The notes beneath the pieces were generated by a model, which saw nothing but the letters and a program-made list of their open reading frames with translations, was not told the DNA's origin and searched no databases. A DNA stretch of 64,000 bases from an uncultured Granulosicoccaceae bacterium (lineage in GTDB: Bacteria; Pseudomonadota; Gammaproteobacteria; Granulosicoccales; Granulosicoccaceae): positions 1-64,000 of the forward strand of contig CALLMF010000005.1 of the NCBI GenBank assembly GCA_938006335.1. The letters run 5' to 3'. Positions within the stretch are counted from its first letter, which is position 1, and each line of letters opens with the position of its first letter. A program made the translations under genes and the position numbers. Of this stretch, positions 54,252 to 62,820 are shown in pieces.

Positions 54252-56558
54252 ATGTTACGCCGTTACGAGCGGCCTGTAGACCGATTTCCGATGCCTAACG
54301 GTGATGAGTCGGCGCTTGAGCAACTGTTTGAGCTCGAGCTGCTGAAAGGTATTGACGATGAGTGCCGCGCCGCGGTTCGCAAACAGGTAGAGATTCGTAG
54401 GCTGAGCCCGAGTGAAACGTTGTTCGAGGTCGGCGAGGTCTCCGACGCCCTGTTCGTCGTTCTCGCCGGAGAGCTCGAGCTGCAGCTGCCGTCAGAACAC
54501 TCCGATGAGTGCTTCCACATGGGCTTGCGCTCGGTCGGCCAGACGCTTGGGGACTTTGCGTTCATCAACCGTTCACGCTACCTCGTCCGTGCCGTTGCCT
54601 ACGGTGAGGCGGTGGTCGCGCGGTTGAGTGCCGCGGCTTTCGAACTGATCGGAGATTCCGACCAGGACGCTCGCGTCCAGATCTATGTCACGGCTGCCGA
54701 TCTGGTGCGCCGCGTGATCCTCGCCCATATGTTCAACCGCTTGTTCGACACCTTGAGTGTCGAGCAGATGCAGCAGTTGCTCGAGGCGTCCACGCTCGGT
54801 TATTGCCGAGGTGGGGACGTCCTGTTCGAACCGGGTTCACCGTCTGATGGTGTGCATTTCGTGGTGTCCGGGCGCTTTGTCACCGAACAGATGGATGAGG
54901 ACGGCGTCGCCCGGCAGATCAGCGAGTTTCGGGGCCCGTCCATCGTTGGCGAAATCGGTGCGCTTGCGGATTCCCCAAGGCTCGTGCGTCTGGTGGCGGT
55001 GCGCGCCTCGGTCCATGCGCACTTGCCGCGCGACGCATTCCGCTCCATCGTGCTGGGTGATGCGGCGCTGGTGACCAGCCTTGCACGGCATACCTTGCAC
55101 AGCTTCGAGAAGCGCGTCACCGTGCAGGAGCCCGTGCAGGTGCGCGGGCAATCCCGCACCGTCGCCTTCCTCTCATTGCAGGACGATTTCCCGACCCATG
55201 CCCTGGCCGACGGACTGCGCGGGGTCATCGGCAACACGACCTCGCTCAAATTTCTGGATGCGGCGCGCTTCGATGCGGACTTTGGCGTGGACGCCGCGGC
55301 TTCAACCGGGTTTGATGGTTTGCTGGACCACTCGATTGCCCGCTGGCTCGATGAGATGGAGCGGCAGCACGAGTTACTCATCTACGCGGGCGAATCGACC
55401 AGAACTCCATGGACAGAGCGTATTGTCAATCGAGCCGACCGGATCGTCTGGCTCGCCCGCAGCGACACCGACCCTGCCAGGGCGCGGCAAGCGCTTGAGT
55501 TGCTGCAGCAGATCTTTGACGATCAGCGTCATGTGCCCCGTCCCGAGCTGGTGTTGTTGCATCCGCCAGGACACGTTCAGCCGACGGGCACATCGCGCTG
55601 GCTTGACCTCACCGGCGTGTCACGTGTTCACCATGTGCGAGAGGGCGATGATGAGCATATTGCAGCGCTTGCACGCCGGCTCACCGGAGGCGAGCGGGGT
55701 CTGGTGTTGTCATCGGGAGGGGCGAGGGGATACGCCCACCTCGGTACCCATCGATTCTTCGAGGAGCGTGGTATCTCCATCGACCACGTCGGCGGGACGA
55801 GCATGGGGGCCCTGTTGGGAGCGGCCATTGCGATGGGACACGATCACGAGCACGTGAGTGTGTTGTCCGAGCAGTTCGCGCGTCGCAGCGCGCTGTTCGA
55901 TTACACCTTGCCGCTGGTGTCCGTATTGCGCTCTCGTCGCCTTACGGATTTCTGCAAGCATGTGTGCGGCGAGATCCATATCGAGGACTTGTGGACACCG
56001 TTTTTTGCCGTGTCGTCAAACCTCGGCGACGGTTGTGTCGTGGTGCATGACCGCGGTCCGCTCTGGAAGGCCGTACGCAGCAGTATCTCCCTGCCCGGAT
56101 TGTTCTCCCCGGTGCCCAACGACGACGGGCGCCTGTTGGTCGACGGCGCGGTGCTCAATGGCTTTCCGGTGGATATCATGCGTGAGCGTCTTGGCGGTCT
56201 CGGCACGCTTGTCGGTATTGATGTGAGTCGTGTTCCCGAGCCGTTGCATCGGTTCACGTTCGGTACGGAGCTGTCGGGGTGGCGCGTATTGTTCTCGTGG
56301 ATATCACCGCTGCATCATCGCATCGCTGCACCGCGCTTGATCGCGACCTTGCTGCGCTCGACAGACATCAAGGATGTCGAAAGAAAGCAGCAGCAACGAG
56401 ACGCTGTGGACATCCTGGTGGAGCCCGATGTCAGTGAGTGGGACTTGCTTGATTTCAAGGACTTCCGCGACATCAGTGATGTCGGGTATGCGGCCACGGA
56501 GCGCGTGTTGGACGCTGTTCCTGACCTGCTGGCCGAGTTGCCGGCTCGGCAGGTCTAG
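54252..56558 (+). CDS. Patatin-like phospholipase with two cyclic-nucleotide-binding domains
   Basis: The 768-residue protein resembles the NTE-type layout: two cNMP-binding domains (about residues 20-150 and 160-285; PSDGVHFVVSGRF), a region of about 200 residues, then a patatin hydrolase. The oxyanion hole GGARGYAH, nucleophile S517 in GTSMG and D631 in LVDGAV form the catalytic Ser-Asp dyad. It probably hydrolyses lysophospholipids at the membrane under nucleotide or ligand control. An ATG at 54291 is an alternative start with equally weak upstream signals. The stop codon lies in a perfect hairpin shared with the next gene. Confidence 0.92.
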   Translation: MLRRYERPVDRFPMPNGDESALEQLFELELLKGIDDECRAAVRKQVEIRRLSPSETLFEVGEVSDALFVVLAGELELQLPSEHSDECFHMGLRSVGQTLGDFAFINRSRYLVRAVAYGEAVVARLSAAAFELIGDSDQDARVQIYVTAADLVRRVILAHMFNRLFDTLSVEQMQQLLEASTLGYCRGGDVLFEPGSPSDGVHFVVSGRFVTEQMDEDGVARQISEFRGPSIVGEIGALADSPRLVRLVAVRASVHAHLPRDAFRSIVLGDAALVTSLARHTLHSFEKRVTVQEPVQVRGQSRTVAFLSLQDDFPTHALADGLRGVIGNTTSLKFLDAARFDADFGVDAAASTGFDGLLDHSIARWLDEMERQHELLIYAGESTRTPWTERIVNRADRIVWLARSDTDPARARQALELLQQIFDDQRHVPRPELVLLHPPGHVQPTGTSRWLDLTGVSRVHHVREGDDEHIAALARRLTGGERGLVLSSGGARGYAHLGTHRFFEERGISIDHVGGTSMGALLGAAIAMGHDHEHVSVLSEQFARRSALFDYTLPLVSVLRSRRLTDFCKHVCGEIHIEDLWTPFFAVSSNLGDGCVVVHDRGPLWKAVRSSISLPGLFSPVPNDDGRLLVDGAVLNGFPVDIMRERLGGLGTLVGIDVSRVPEPLHRFTFGTELSGWRVLFSWISPLHHRIAAPRLIATLLRSTDIKDVERKQQQRDAVDILVEPDVSEWDLLDFKDFRDISDVGYAATERVLDAVPDLLAELPARQV

Positions 56559-56604
56559 TGGTCTGTCTACCTGATAGTGACGTCATCAGGTAGACAGACC
56601 ACTA
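56556..56604. terminator. Perfect 20-base inverted repeat between convergent genes
   Basis: Arms 56556-56575 and 56585-56604 are exactly complementary with a nine-base loop. The left arm begins with the patatin gene's TAG and the right arm with the TAG of the small minus-strand gene, so each stop opens the hairpin. No uridine tract follows on either strand, so it may act as an mRNA-end barrier or a terminator that needs help. Confidence 0.7.
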
Positions 56605-56829
56605 AAGGCTGGTGACCAATCGGCCGCGGCGGTCAAGTCCTGCTTCCGCTTCGGTCGCGACACTGTTTTTCTGTGCGCCGCGGGCCACGTACAAGCCAGG
56701 TTCGCTGGTCATGCGGCGTTGCCCGCAGCGCGGGCAACTATGCCAACAGGTGGTTGCCTTTCGCTCACTTTCGCAGTAGTCCGTAGACATGGAGATACTG
56801 CAAGTGCGGCACTGAATTGAATCGCTCAA
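56602..56829 (-). CDS. Small cysteine-rich putative zinc-ribbon protein
   Basis: An open frame of 75 residues begins at TTG 56829 (an ATG at 56790 is internal) and ends exactly at the shared hairpin. It holds six cysteines, including CRTC and CPRCG, with further C and H residues between (CWHSC), suggestive of a zinc ribbon. The charged tail has no known motif. Convergence with the patatin gene, and the fact that its stop mirrors the other gene's stop in the hairpin, support that it is real. Family unknown; it may also be spurious. Confidence 0.45.
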   Translation of the reverse strand: MSDSIQCRTCSISMSTDYCESERKATTCWHSCPRCGQRRMTSEPGLYVARGAQKNSVATEAEAGLDRRGRLVTSL

Positions 56830-56885
56830 GAACCCGGGCTCCGTGGTCTCGGTGGGCGAACTTTGCCGTTAACGTGCGTGCGGTG

Positions 56886-57587
56886 TCAACCACATTTCGA
56901 ATCACCACAATTCATGCACGTCTGGCATCCGTCGCGCAGCACCACGGCCTTGTGATGACACTTGCTGCAGGTGGTCGCTGTGGCCATCCAGGCTTCGGTG
57001 CCGTCGGCGGGCGCGCCGCTGCTGTTGCTGGCCTCTGGTGCACTTTCTGCTGCCATTTCAGCCTTTTTTGCGTCGATCAGCGCTTGCTGGTGTTCATCCG
57101 GTTGCTTGCTTTCGATCATGCCGATGGACATCAGGTGGCTCTCGATGACGTCGCCAATCTCGGCGATGATGGAAGGCACGTACCGGCCCTTGCTCCAGTA
57201 GCCACCACGCGGATCGAACACCGAGTGCAGCTCGTCAACCAGGAAGGTGATGTCTCCGCCTTTCCTGAATACTGCAGACATGATCAAGGTTAGTGCAACA
57301 ATCCACTGATAATGCTCGAGATTCTTCGAGTTGATGAACACTTCGAACGGACGTCGATGTTCGTGCTCGGTGCCTTCGTTGAGCACGATATCGTTGATGG
57401 TGATGTACATGGCATGCGCCGATACATGCTCGGGTGTCTTGAGCTTGTAGGTCGAGCCGACCAGGCGCTGCGGACGCTCGAGCGTCTCGTGCATCTGGAT
57501 GACATCTGCCGTCTTGGGTTGAGCAGGGCTCTCGTCGGGCTTCTTGACGCTGTAGCCGACGATCTTGCTGGGGATCTTGACGTTCAT
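56886..57587 (-). CDS. nrdJb: Class II ribonucleotide reductase, C-terminal subunit NrdJb
   Basis: The 233-residue protein contains the last part of adenosylcobalamin-dependent NrdJ: MNVKIPSKIVGYSV at the start, GTEHEHRRPFEVFINSKN, RKGGDITFLVDELHSVFDP, and a C-terminal cysteine-rich tail with CSKCHHK and CQTCMNCG. The tail cysteines resemble those that re-reduce the active site. It matches the separate NrdJb chain of Pseudomonas. It follows nrdJa by 68 bases on the same strand. Confidence 0.9.
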   Translation of the reverse strand: MNVKIPSKIVGYSVKKPDESPAQPKTADVIQMHETLERPQRLVGSTYKLKTPEHVSAHAMYITINDIVLNEGTEHEHRRPFEVFINSKNLEHYQWIVALTLIMSAVFRKGGDITFLVDELHSVFDPRGGYWSKGRYVPSIIAEIGDVIESHLMSIGMIESKQPDEHQQALIDAKKAEMAAESAPEASNSSGAPADGTEAWMATATTCSKCHHKAVVLRDGCQTCMNCGDSKCG

Positions 57588-57655
57588 GCGGGATACTCCG
57601 TGATTCTTGAATGCCGGTGCGAGACCCTCCATGGCCGCGCCCGTGTTGTCGGTGG

Positions 57656-59839
57656 TCAGAACTTGCCGTAGTAGCCTTCTTTGAGCGCGTCGTAGAGGTT
57701 GGCGGCGGTGTGTGTTTCTCCGTCGTATTCCACCTCTTCATTGCCACGCACGCTCACTACGCTGCCGTCTTCAAGCGTGAAGGTGTACTCGGTGTCCTCG
57801 AGGTCCTGTTCCTTGACCAGGACGCCCTGGAAGTTCTCCGGGTTGAACCGGAACGTGGTGCAGCCCTTCAGGCCTTGCTCGTGTGCAAACAAGTAGATGT
57901 CCTTGAAGTCGTCAAACGGGAAGTCCGTCGGGACGTTCGCGGTCTTCGAGATAGAGGAGTCGATCCATTTTTGTGATGCGGCCTGGACAGCGACGTGATC
58001 AACCGGGCGGATATCGTCAGCGGAGATGAAGCACTCCGGCAGTTGTGCGTCCGGATCATCCGAGAAGGGCATGGCCTTCTCGTTGATGAGCTTCTGATAG
58101 GCGAGCAGCTCGAAGCTGAAGACGTCCACTTTTTCCTTGGTCTTCTTGCCTTCACGAATCACGTTACGCGCGTAGTGGTGCGCAAAGCTCGGCTCGATAC
58201 CATTGCTGGCGTTGTTGCCAAGAGACAGCGCGATGGTGCCCGTCGGTGCAATGGAGCTGTGGTGGGTAAAACGACAGCCTGATACCGAGAGTTTTTCGAC
58301 CAGTTCCGGCTCGACCTCTGCAACGCGTTGCATGTAGCGGCTGTACCTGGCATGCAGTACACGACCGGCGACGGTATCGCCGACCGTGTAGCCGTCTTCC
58401 TTCATTTCCGGGCGCAGTCGCAGCATGGCGCCGGTGACCGTGAAGGTCTCGTCCATGATGGGTGCCGGTCCTTTCTCCTCGGCGAGTTCAAGGCCGGTCT
58501 TCCAGCCGGTGATGGCCAGTTCGCGGGTCACCGTTTCCGTGAACTCGAGCGAGGCTTCGCTACCGTACTTCATGCCAAGCAGAGTCAGTGTCGAACCAAG
58601 CCCGAGGTAGCCCATGCCGTGGCGGCGCTTGCGGCGAATTTCGCGGCGTTGCTGTTCGAGCGGCAGACCGTTGATCTCGACCACGTTGTCGAGCATGCGC
58701 GTGAAGACGGCGACGGTCTCGCGGTAGCGCTCCCAGTCAAAGCGTGCCTTGTCGGTGAACGGATCCACCACGAAGCGGGTCAGGTTGACCGAGCCCAGCA
58801 GGCAGGCACCATACGGCGGCAATGGCTGCTCACCGCAGGGGTTGGTTGCACGAATGGTCTCGTCGAACCAGTTGTTGTTCATCTCGTTGACCTTGTCGAT
58901 CAGTATGAAGCCGGGCTCTGCAAAGTCATAGGTCGAGGCCATGATCAGATCCCACAGGCGTCGTGCCGGCAGGGTCTTGTAGATGCGACAGGCCACCAGG
59001 CCTTCGTCGTCCATCACGACATTGCTGTGTGACGGCCAATCACGCCACACGACCCGGTCAGGATCATCGAGCGACAAGGCATCGTCTTCGTCAAGCTCAC
59101 GCTGACGGATCGGGAAGGCCAACTGCCACTGCTCGTCAGCCTTTACAGCCTGAATGAAATCCTCGGTAATCAGCAGCGACAGATTGAACTGGCGCAGGCG
59201 CCCGTCTTCTCGCTTTGCCTTGATGAACTCGAGCACATCGGGATGGCGGACATCGAAGGTGCCCATCTGGGCGCCACGCCGGCCACCCGCAGAAGACACG
59301 GTGAAACACATCTTGTCGAAGATGTCCATGAACGACAGCGGGCCCGAGGTGTAAGCGCCAGCGCCGGACACATAGGCACCGCGTGGGCGCAGGGTCGAGA
59401 AGTCGTAGCCGATGCCGCAGCCTGCCTTGAGGGTGAGCCCGGCCTCGTGCACCTTGCCGAGGATGTCGTCCATCGAGTCCGAGATGGTGCCCGACACGGT
59501 GCAGTTGATTGTTGAGGTGGCAGGCTTGTGGTCCAGCGCACCCGCGTTGGATGTGATGCGACCGGCCGGTACCGCGCCCTGCTCGAGAGCCCAGACGAAG
59601 CGATCGTACCAATAGGCCCTGAGTTCCTCGTTCTGCTCGACGTCGGCGAGGGCTCGTGCCACTCGTTTGAACGTGTCTTCGATGGTCAGGTCGACGTTGT
59701 CGCCGTCCTTGGTCTTCAGCCGATATTTCTTGTCCCAGATGTCGAGTGAGGTTTCCTGCAACGGAATCGCTGTCGCGGCGACCGAGCGATCAGTCTTGCG
59801 GGCAGCGTGGTCTGGATCGAGTACGTCGGCGTGGCTCAT
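57656..59839 (-). CDS. nrdJa: Class II (B12-dependent) ribonucleotide reductase, catalytic subunit NrdJa
   Basis: The 727-residue subunit reduces ribonucleotides with adenosylcobalamin. The active-site loop NPCGEQPLPPYG (C335 and E337) and STINCTVSGTISDS with its redox cysteine are present, along with AGCGIGYDFSTLR. It ends with TYEFTL-like beta strands without the NrdJb C-terminal region, so the enzyme is split in two chains, as in P. aeruginosa. The leader carries a candidate NrdR box. The organism can make deoxynucleotides with or without oxygen, provided cobalamin. Confidence 0.95.
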   Translation of the reverse strand: MSHADVLDPDHAARKTDRSVAATAIPLQETSLDIWDKKYRLKTKDGDNVDLTIEDTFKRVARALADVEQNEELRAYWYDRFVWALEQGAVPAGRITSNAGALDHKPATSTINCTVSGTISDSMDDILGKVHEAGLTLKAGCGIGYDFSTLRPRGAYVSGAGAYTSGPLSFMDIFDKMCFTVSSAGGRRGAQMGTFDVRHPDVLEFIKAKREDGRLRQFNLSLLITEDFIQAVKADEQWQLAFPIRQRELDEDDALSLDDPDRVVWRDWPSHSNVVMDDEGLVACRIYKTLPARRLWDLIMASTYDFAEPGFILIDKVNEMNNNWFDETIRATNPCGEQPLPPYGACLLGSVNLTRFVVDPFTDKARFDWERYRETVAVFTRMLDNVVEINGLPLEQQRREIRRKRRHGMGYLGLGSTLTLLGMKYGSEASLEFTETVTRELAITGWKTGLELAEEKGPAPIMDETFTVTGAMLRLRPEMKEDGYTVGDTVAGRVLHARYSRYMQRVAEVEPELVEKLSVSGCRFTHHSSIAPTGTIALSLGNNASNGIEPSFAHHYARNVIREGKKTKEKVDVFSFELLAYQKLINEKAMPFSDDPDAQLPECFISADDIRPVDHVAVQAASQKWIDSSISKTANVPTDFPFDDFKDIYLFAHEQGLKGCTTFRFNPENFQGVLVKEQDLEDTEYTFTLEDGSVVSVRGNEEVEYDGETHTAANLYDALKEGYYGKF

Positions 59840-60321
59840 GGACAGGTCTAGTCTCCTCGGTGAATGCTTTGCCCGGATGAGAGTGGCGGCTCTGCTGCGT
59901 CAGCCAGACACATGAGAGTCCGGCTGCAACAGGGCGGCGAACGTCTCCCGGTGCGGCCGCGAAGCTTAACTCCACAAAGATCCGTGGGCAACGAAAACCA
60001 CCACATCTAGCTATTAATTTACATCTGTCACACTACATGTAGTGGTTGGGGCCGCCGAGTCAAGTTGCAAATTCCACAGATGTTGCTGCGTAAAGTCTTT
60101 GCAAGCCCCGGATATTTCTCGAATAATTTTCGTGGCGTCGTTCACGGAGTTGTCGTGAACTGGCGCACGTTCCCGGCGCTATCCGACGTCGTCGTGAGTG
60201 GTCGTGCACAAGACGTTTCGATCAGGCTGGATAAGCGCAGATGACGTGGTTAACGTGCCCCCTTCACCGCCACAACCGGTGCACAACAAGATCGGACCCG
60301 AGTCCGGCAGGAGTGAACGAC
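59840..60321. other. Regulatory gap between nrdJa and the DUF3391 gene
   Basis: This 480-base divergent gap has no supported gene. Its left half is the nrdJa leader, GC-rich and with small inverted repeats; the middle (about 60000-60050) is AT-rich with the NrdR-like palindrome; the right half contains AT-rich stretches (TATTTCTCGAATAATTTTCG) that could be the promoter of the DUF3391 gene. AGGAG at 60309-60313 precedes the DUF3391 ATG. Confidence 0.6.
60030..60045. promoter_or_regulatory. Candidate NrdR box in the nrdJ promoter region
   Basis: The perfect 14-base palindrome CACTACATGTAGTG at 60031-60044, extended to ACACTACATGTAGTGG, is close to the NrdR consensus (acaCwAtATaTwGtgt). NrdR represses ribonucleotide reductase genes through ATP-cone binding. 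A second box, usual at one to three helical turns, was looked for and is not convincing. Confidence 0.55.
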
Positions 60322-60633
60322 ATGTTACGCAAGGAACACGCACGTACCGCCCCCCGTCGCAAGCAGCGACCGGTCGAATGCATTTCGACCCGCATAGTCA
60401 ACGAAGGCCGCTGGATGAGCCGCAACCAGCTCGAAGTCGGCATGTATGTGGCCGAGCTCGACCGCCCCTGGTCAGAAACACGATTCATGTTCCAGGGCTT
60501 TCGCATCGATTCGGCAGAGGTGCTCGAGGCGGTCCAGGACTCATGTCAGTACGCCCGGGTCGAATTCGAGAAAGTCGCTCGCGTGTCTTCGAATTCCACC
60601 AGACGTCTGGTGGGTGCCACGCGCGGCAGTTGA
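60322..60633 (+). CDS. Stand-alone DUF3391 protein
   Basis: The 103-residue product has an arginine-rich start and a DUF3391 domain at about 34-90 (QLEVGMYVAELDRPWSETRF, FQGFRIDSAEVLEAVQDSCQ). DUF3391 normally forms the N-terminal domain of HD-GYP phosphodiesterases, but no HD-GYP part is present here: the frame ends after STRRLVGATRGS. ATG 60322 with AGGAG nine bases upstream is a strong start. It may be a truncated or a regulatory form; its own role is unknown. Confidence 0.85.
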   Translation: MLRKEHARTAPRRKQRPVECISTRIVNEGRWMSRNQLEVGMYVAELDRPWSETRFMFQGFRIDSAEVLEAVQDSCQYARVEFEKVARVSSNSTRRLVGATRGS

Positions 60634-60812
60634 ACGCTGTCCCACGACAAAACGCGGACTGAAACGGCCTGCAGCGCATAGATATGAGGGTTCTTTTACC
60701 GAATCCGGCCCTCATCACCAATGTGTCATGCAACTGGTTGATTCATCGCATATCTGATCTTTGGCGGGTGCTACCATCCGCCCCTTTCGAACCCTAACTG
60801 CGTCGACTATCG

Positions 60813-62723
60813 ATGAAAAACTGGCAATCCATAGCCCTCTGCACGGTCCTTGCGACCACGCTTGTCGCGTGTTCGTCCGATGACGATGGTGATTCCGCTG
60901 CGGATCCCGTATCTGTCGCGGATGGCAACACCGCCGGAGACGACGGTGCAGACACCGGAGTAGCGTCCACCGATACCGGCGGCACAGCCGGTGACGAAAC
61001 GACCGGCGGCGACGCGGGCGCGACCGACGGTGACGCCACCACGGGCGGCACCACCGCGACCACTGGCGACGACGACAGTGCCCCCGACGACAGCGCCTCT
61101 GACGACGGCGCGACCGACGGCGATACGGCCACCGGTGGCGACACCACGACCACCGGCGGCGATGATGGCGCTGCTGACGACGGCGCGACCGGTGGCGATA
61201 CCGACGGCGATACCGGTGGAACGACCACAGGCGCAAGCGACACGGGTGGCGGTGACACGGGTGGCGGTGACACGGGTGCCAACGAAGCGGTTGATGTTCC
61301 CGTCTCGATGGTCGGTTCCACTCCGCGACCGGCGACCGACCCCTTCGGCTACACGCTCGAATTCGATGACGAGGTCTCCGACGGCGTGCCCACCCAGCCG
61401 AAGAACCTGCGTGCCGACCTCGTCTCCAGCAACTGGGCGGAGTTCAGCTGGGCACCGTCCAATGACGACCAGGGTGTCACCAGTTACCTGATCGAGCGCA
61501 GTGACGGTGTCAGCTACACGCTGACGTCGGAACTCGAGCCGGGCCTATCGCTGGACGGTGGTACCTACGATGAGTTCCGCAACTACTGGCTGAACACCTA
61601 CTTCATGGACTGCAACCCCACGCGCTTCACGTTTGTGCCGGGCAGCCAGAAGGACCTCGATGCTCCATGGAACTGCGCGAACACGCGTCCGATGGAAGGC
61701 GCGACGTACTCATATACCGTCACTGCCTTTGACGCAGACGGCAACGCATCAGCGGCCTCTGATCCGCTCGACATCACCTTCGGTGGTGGCGACGATGCCG
61801 TACCGTCGCGGGTGTCCGATTTCATCGATGGCTTTGACGTGGTCTGGAACGACGAATTCGAAGGCGACTCGCTCGACTCCGAACGTTGGCAGACCGAGCT
61901 CGTGTTCGGCGACGACGTATTCATCAACGGCGAGCAGCAGTATTTCGTGCCGGTGCTCGAAGGGACTGGCGTAAGTCACGATCCGTTCGAACTCACGGAC
62001 CAAGGCACGCTGAAGATCAACGCGATTCGCACCCCGGATAATGATCGAGCAGCCTTGCCTGACAGCTGTCTGGAAACCGACCCCATCCTAGCCAACATGG
62101 CGGATCGTGATCGCTGCGAATTTCTGTCCGGTGCCTTGTCGACACACGATCGCATGCAGTTTGTGTACGGCTACACCGAGGCGCGACTCCGTGCCAGTGA
62201 TGTGTCCGGTGCCTTGTCGAGCTTCTACCTGTATCACCGCTATGCCGGTGAGAACAATGTTGAAGCGGGTACGTTTTATCAGCACGGCCCCGAGATCGAC
62301 ATCCTCGAGTACCTGGGCGAGAACCCCTTCGGCGACGAGGATGCCTTCCAGGTCCACCACTTCATTGACGTCAATACCGGCATGATTCGCTCATCGCCGA
62401 CCAACAATCACGCCAAGGAAGACGGTGGTATCTACGGTGGCGAGTTCCATACCTTCAGCGCCTTGTGGGAGCCCAACCTCGTGATCTGGTATATCGATGG
62501 TGTCGAGGTGCGACGTATCGACGGCCCGATGGTGTCTCAGCAACCGATGAACATCATCAACTACCTGGTCACGGGTTCTGGCTGGGCGCCCGAGCCGGAC
62601 AACGACAATCCGCCGATCAGCCTGGAAGTCGATTACATCCGTGTCTATCAGCGTGATCAGTTCAAGGCGTCGATGTCCTGCGGCATTCCAGGTAGCGGTA
62701 CAGCATGCCCCGCCGTTCAGTAG
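60813..62723 (+). CDS. Secreted GH16 glycoside hydrolase lipoprotein
   Basis: The 636-residue protein has a lipoprotein signal (ALCTVLATTLVAC, lipid-modified C20), a disordered acidic Thr/Gly/Asp linker of about 130 residues, a fibronectin-III-like domain (about 190-320), and a GH16 catalytic domain (about 345-620). The catalytic pattern is E494, D496 and E499 in GPEIDILEYLG, with W-containing DEFEGDSLDSERW at the start. It would cleave beta-1,3/1,4-glucans such as laminarin, or related galactans, outside the cell. A strong terminator follows. Confidence 0.93.
   Translation: MKNWQSIALCTVLATTLVACSSDDDGDSAADPVSVADGNTAGDDGADTGVASTDTGGTAGDETTGGDAGATDGDATTGGTTATTGDDDSAPDDSASDDGATDGDTATGGDTTTTGGDDGAADDGATGGDTDGDTGGTTTGASDTGGGDTGGGDTGANEAVDVPVSMVGSTPRPATDPFGYTLEFDDEVSDGVPTQPKNLRADLVSSNWAEFSWAPSNDDQGVTSYLIERSDGVSYTLTSELEPGLSLDGGTYDEFRNYWLNTYFMDCNPTRFTFVPGSQKDLDAPWNCANTRPMEGATYSYTVTAFDADGNASAASDPLDITFGGGDDAVPSRVSDFIDGFDVVWNDEFEGDSLDSERWQTELVFGDDVFINGEQQYFVPVLEGTGVSHDPFELTDQGTLKINAIRTPDNDRAALPDSCLETDPILANMADRDRCEFLSGALSTHDRMQFVYGYTEARLRASDVSGALSSFYLYHRYAGENNVEAGTFYQHGPEIDILEYLGENPFGDEDAFQVHHFIDVNTGMIRSSPTNNHAKEDGGIYGGEFHTFSALWEPNLVIWYIDGVEVRRIDGPMVSQQPMNIINYLVTGSGWAPEPDNDNPPISLEVDYIRVYQRDQFKASMSCGIPGSGTACPAVQ
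61239..61280 (+). repeat. Tandem 15-base repeat in the GH16 linker
   Basis: The unit GACACGGGTGGCGGT occurs twice in full (61239-61253, 61254-61268) and once as a partial copy to 61280, encoding a DTGGG repeat. It ends a longer low-complexity Asp/Thr/Gly region from about 60890. Confidence 0.8.
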
Positions 62724-62742
62724 GCTGGCAGTGATCGGACGT

Positions 62743-62771
62743 GTTGACCCTGCGGGCTCCGCAGGGTCAAC
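62743..62771 (+). repeat. Perfect hairpin downstream of the GH16 gene
   Basis: A 13-base inverted repeat (arms 62743-62755 and 62759-62771, three-base loop) lies 19 bases after the GH16 stop and just before the terminator. It may protect the mRNA end. Confidence 0.65.
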
Positions 62772-62782
62772 CGCACGTAAAG

Positions 62783-62812
62783 AGCCCGGACTTGACGTCC
62801 GGGCTTTTTTTT
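62783..62812 (+). terminator. Rho-independent terminator of the GH16 gene
   Basis: A perfect nine-base stem (arms 62783-62791 and 62797-62805, five-base loop) is followed by eight thymines to 62812. It lies between the convergent GH16 and mgtE genes, and is a textbook terminator for the former. Confidence 0.92.
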
Positions 62813-62820
62813 GACCGCCC

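Noticed and set aside
59841-59990. Cobalamin riboswitch in the nrdJa leader
   Set aside because: On the minus strand GCCACT and CGGG...GC resemble the end of the B12 box, but the conserved core (GCTGCCCCCGCAAC) is not matched. An RF00174 covariance search would decide.
59999-60016. Second NrdR box next to the palindrome
   Set aside because: The candidate around 60001-60016 matches too few consensus positions.
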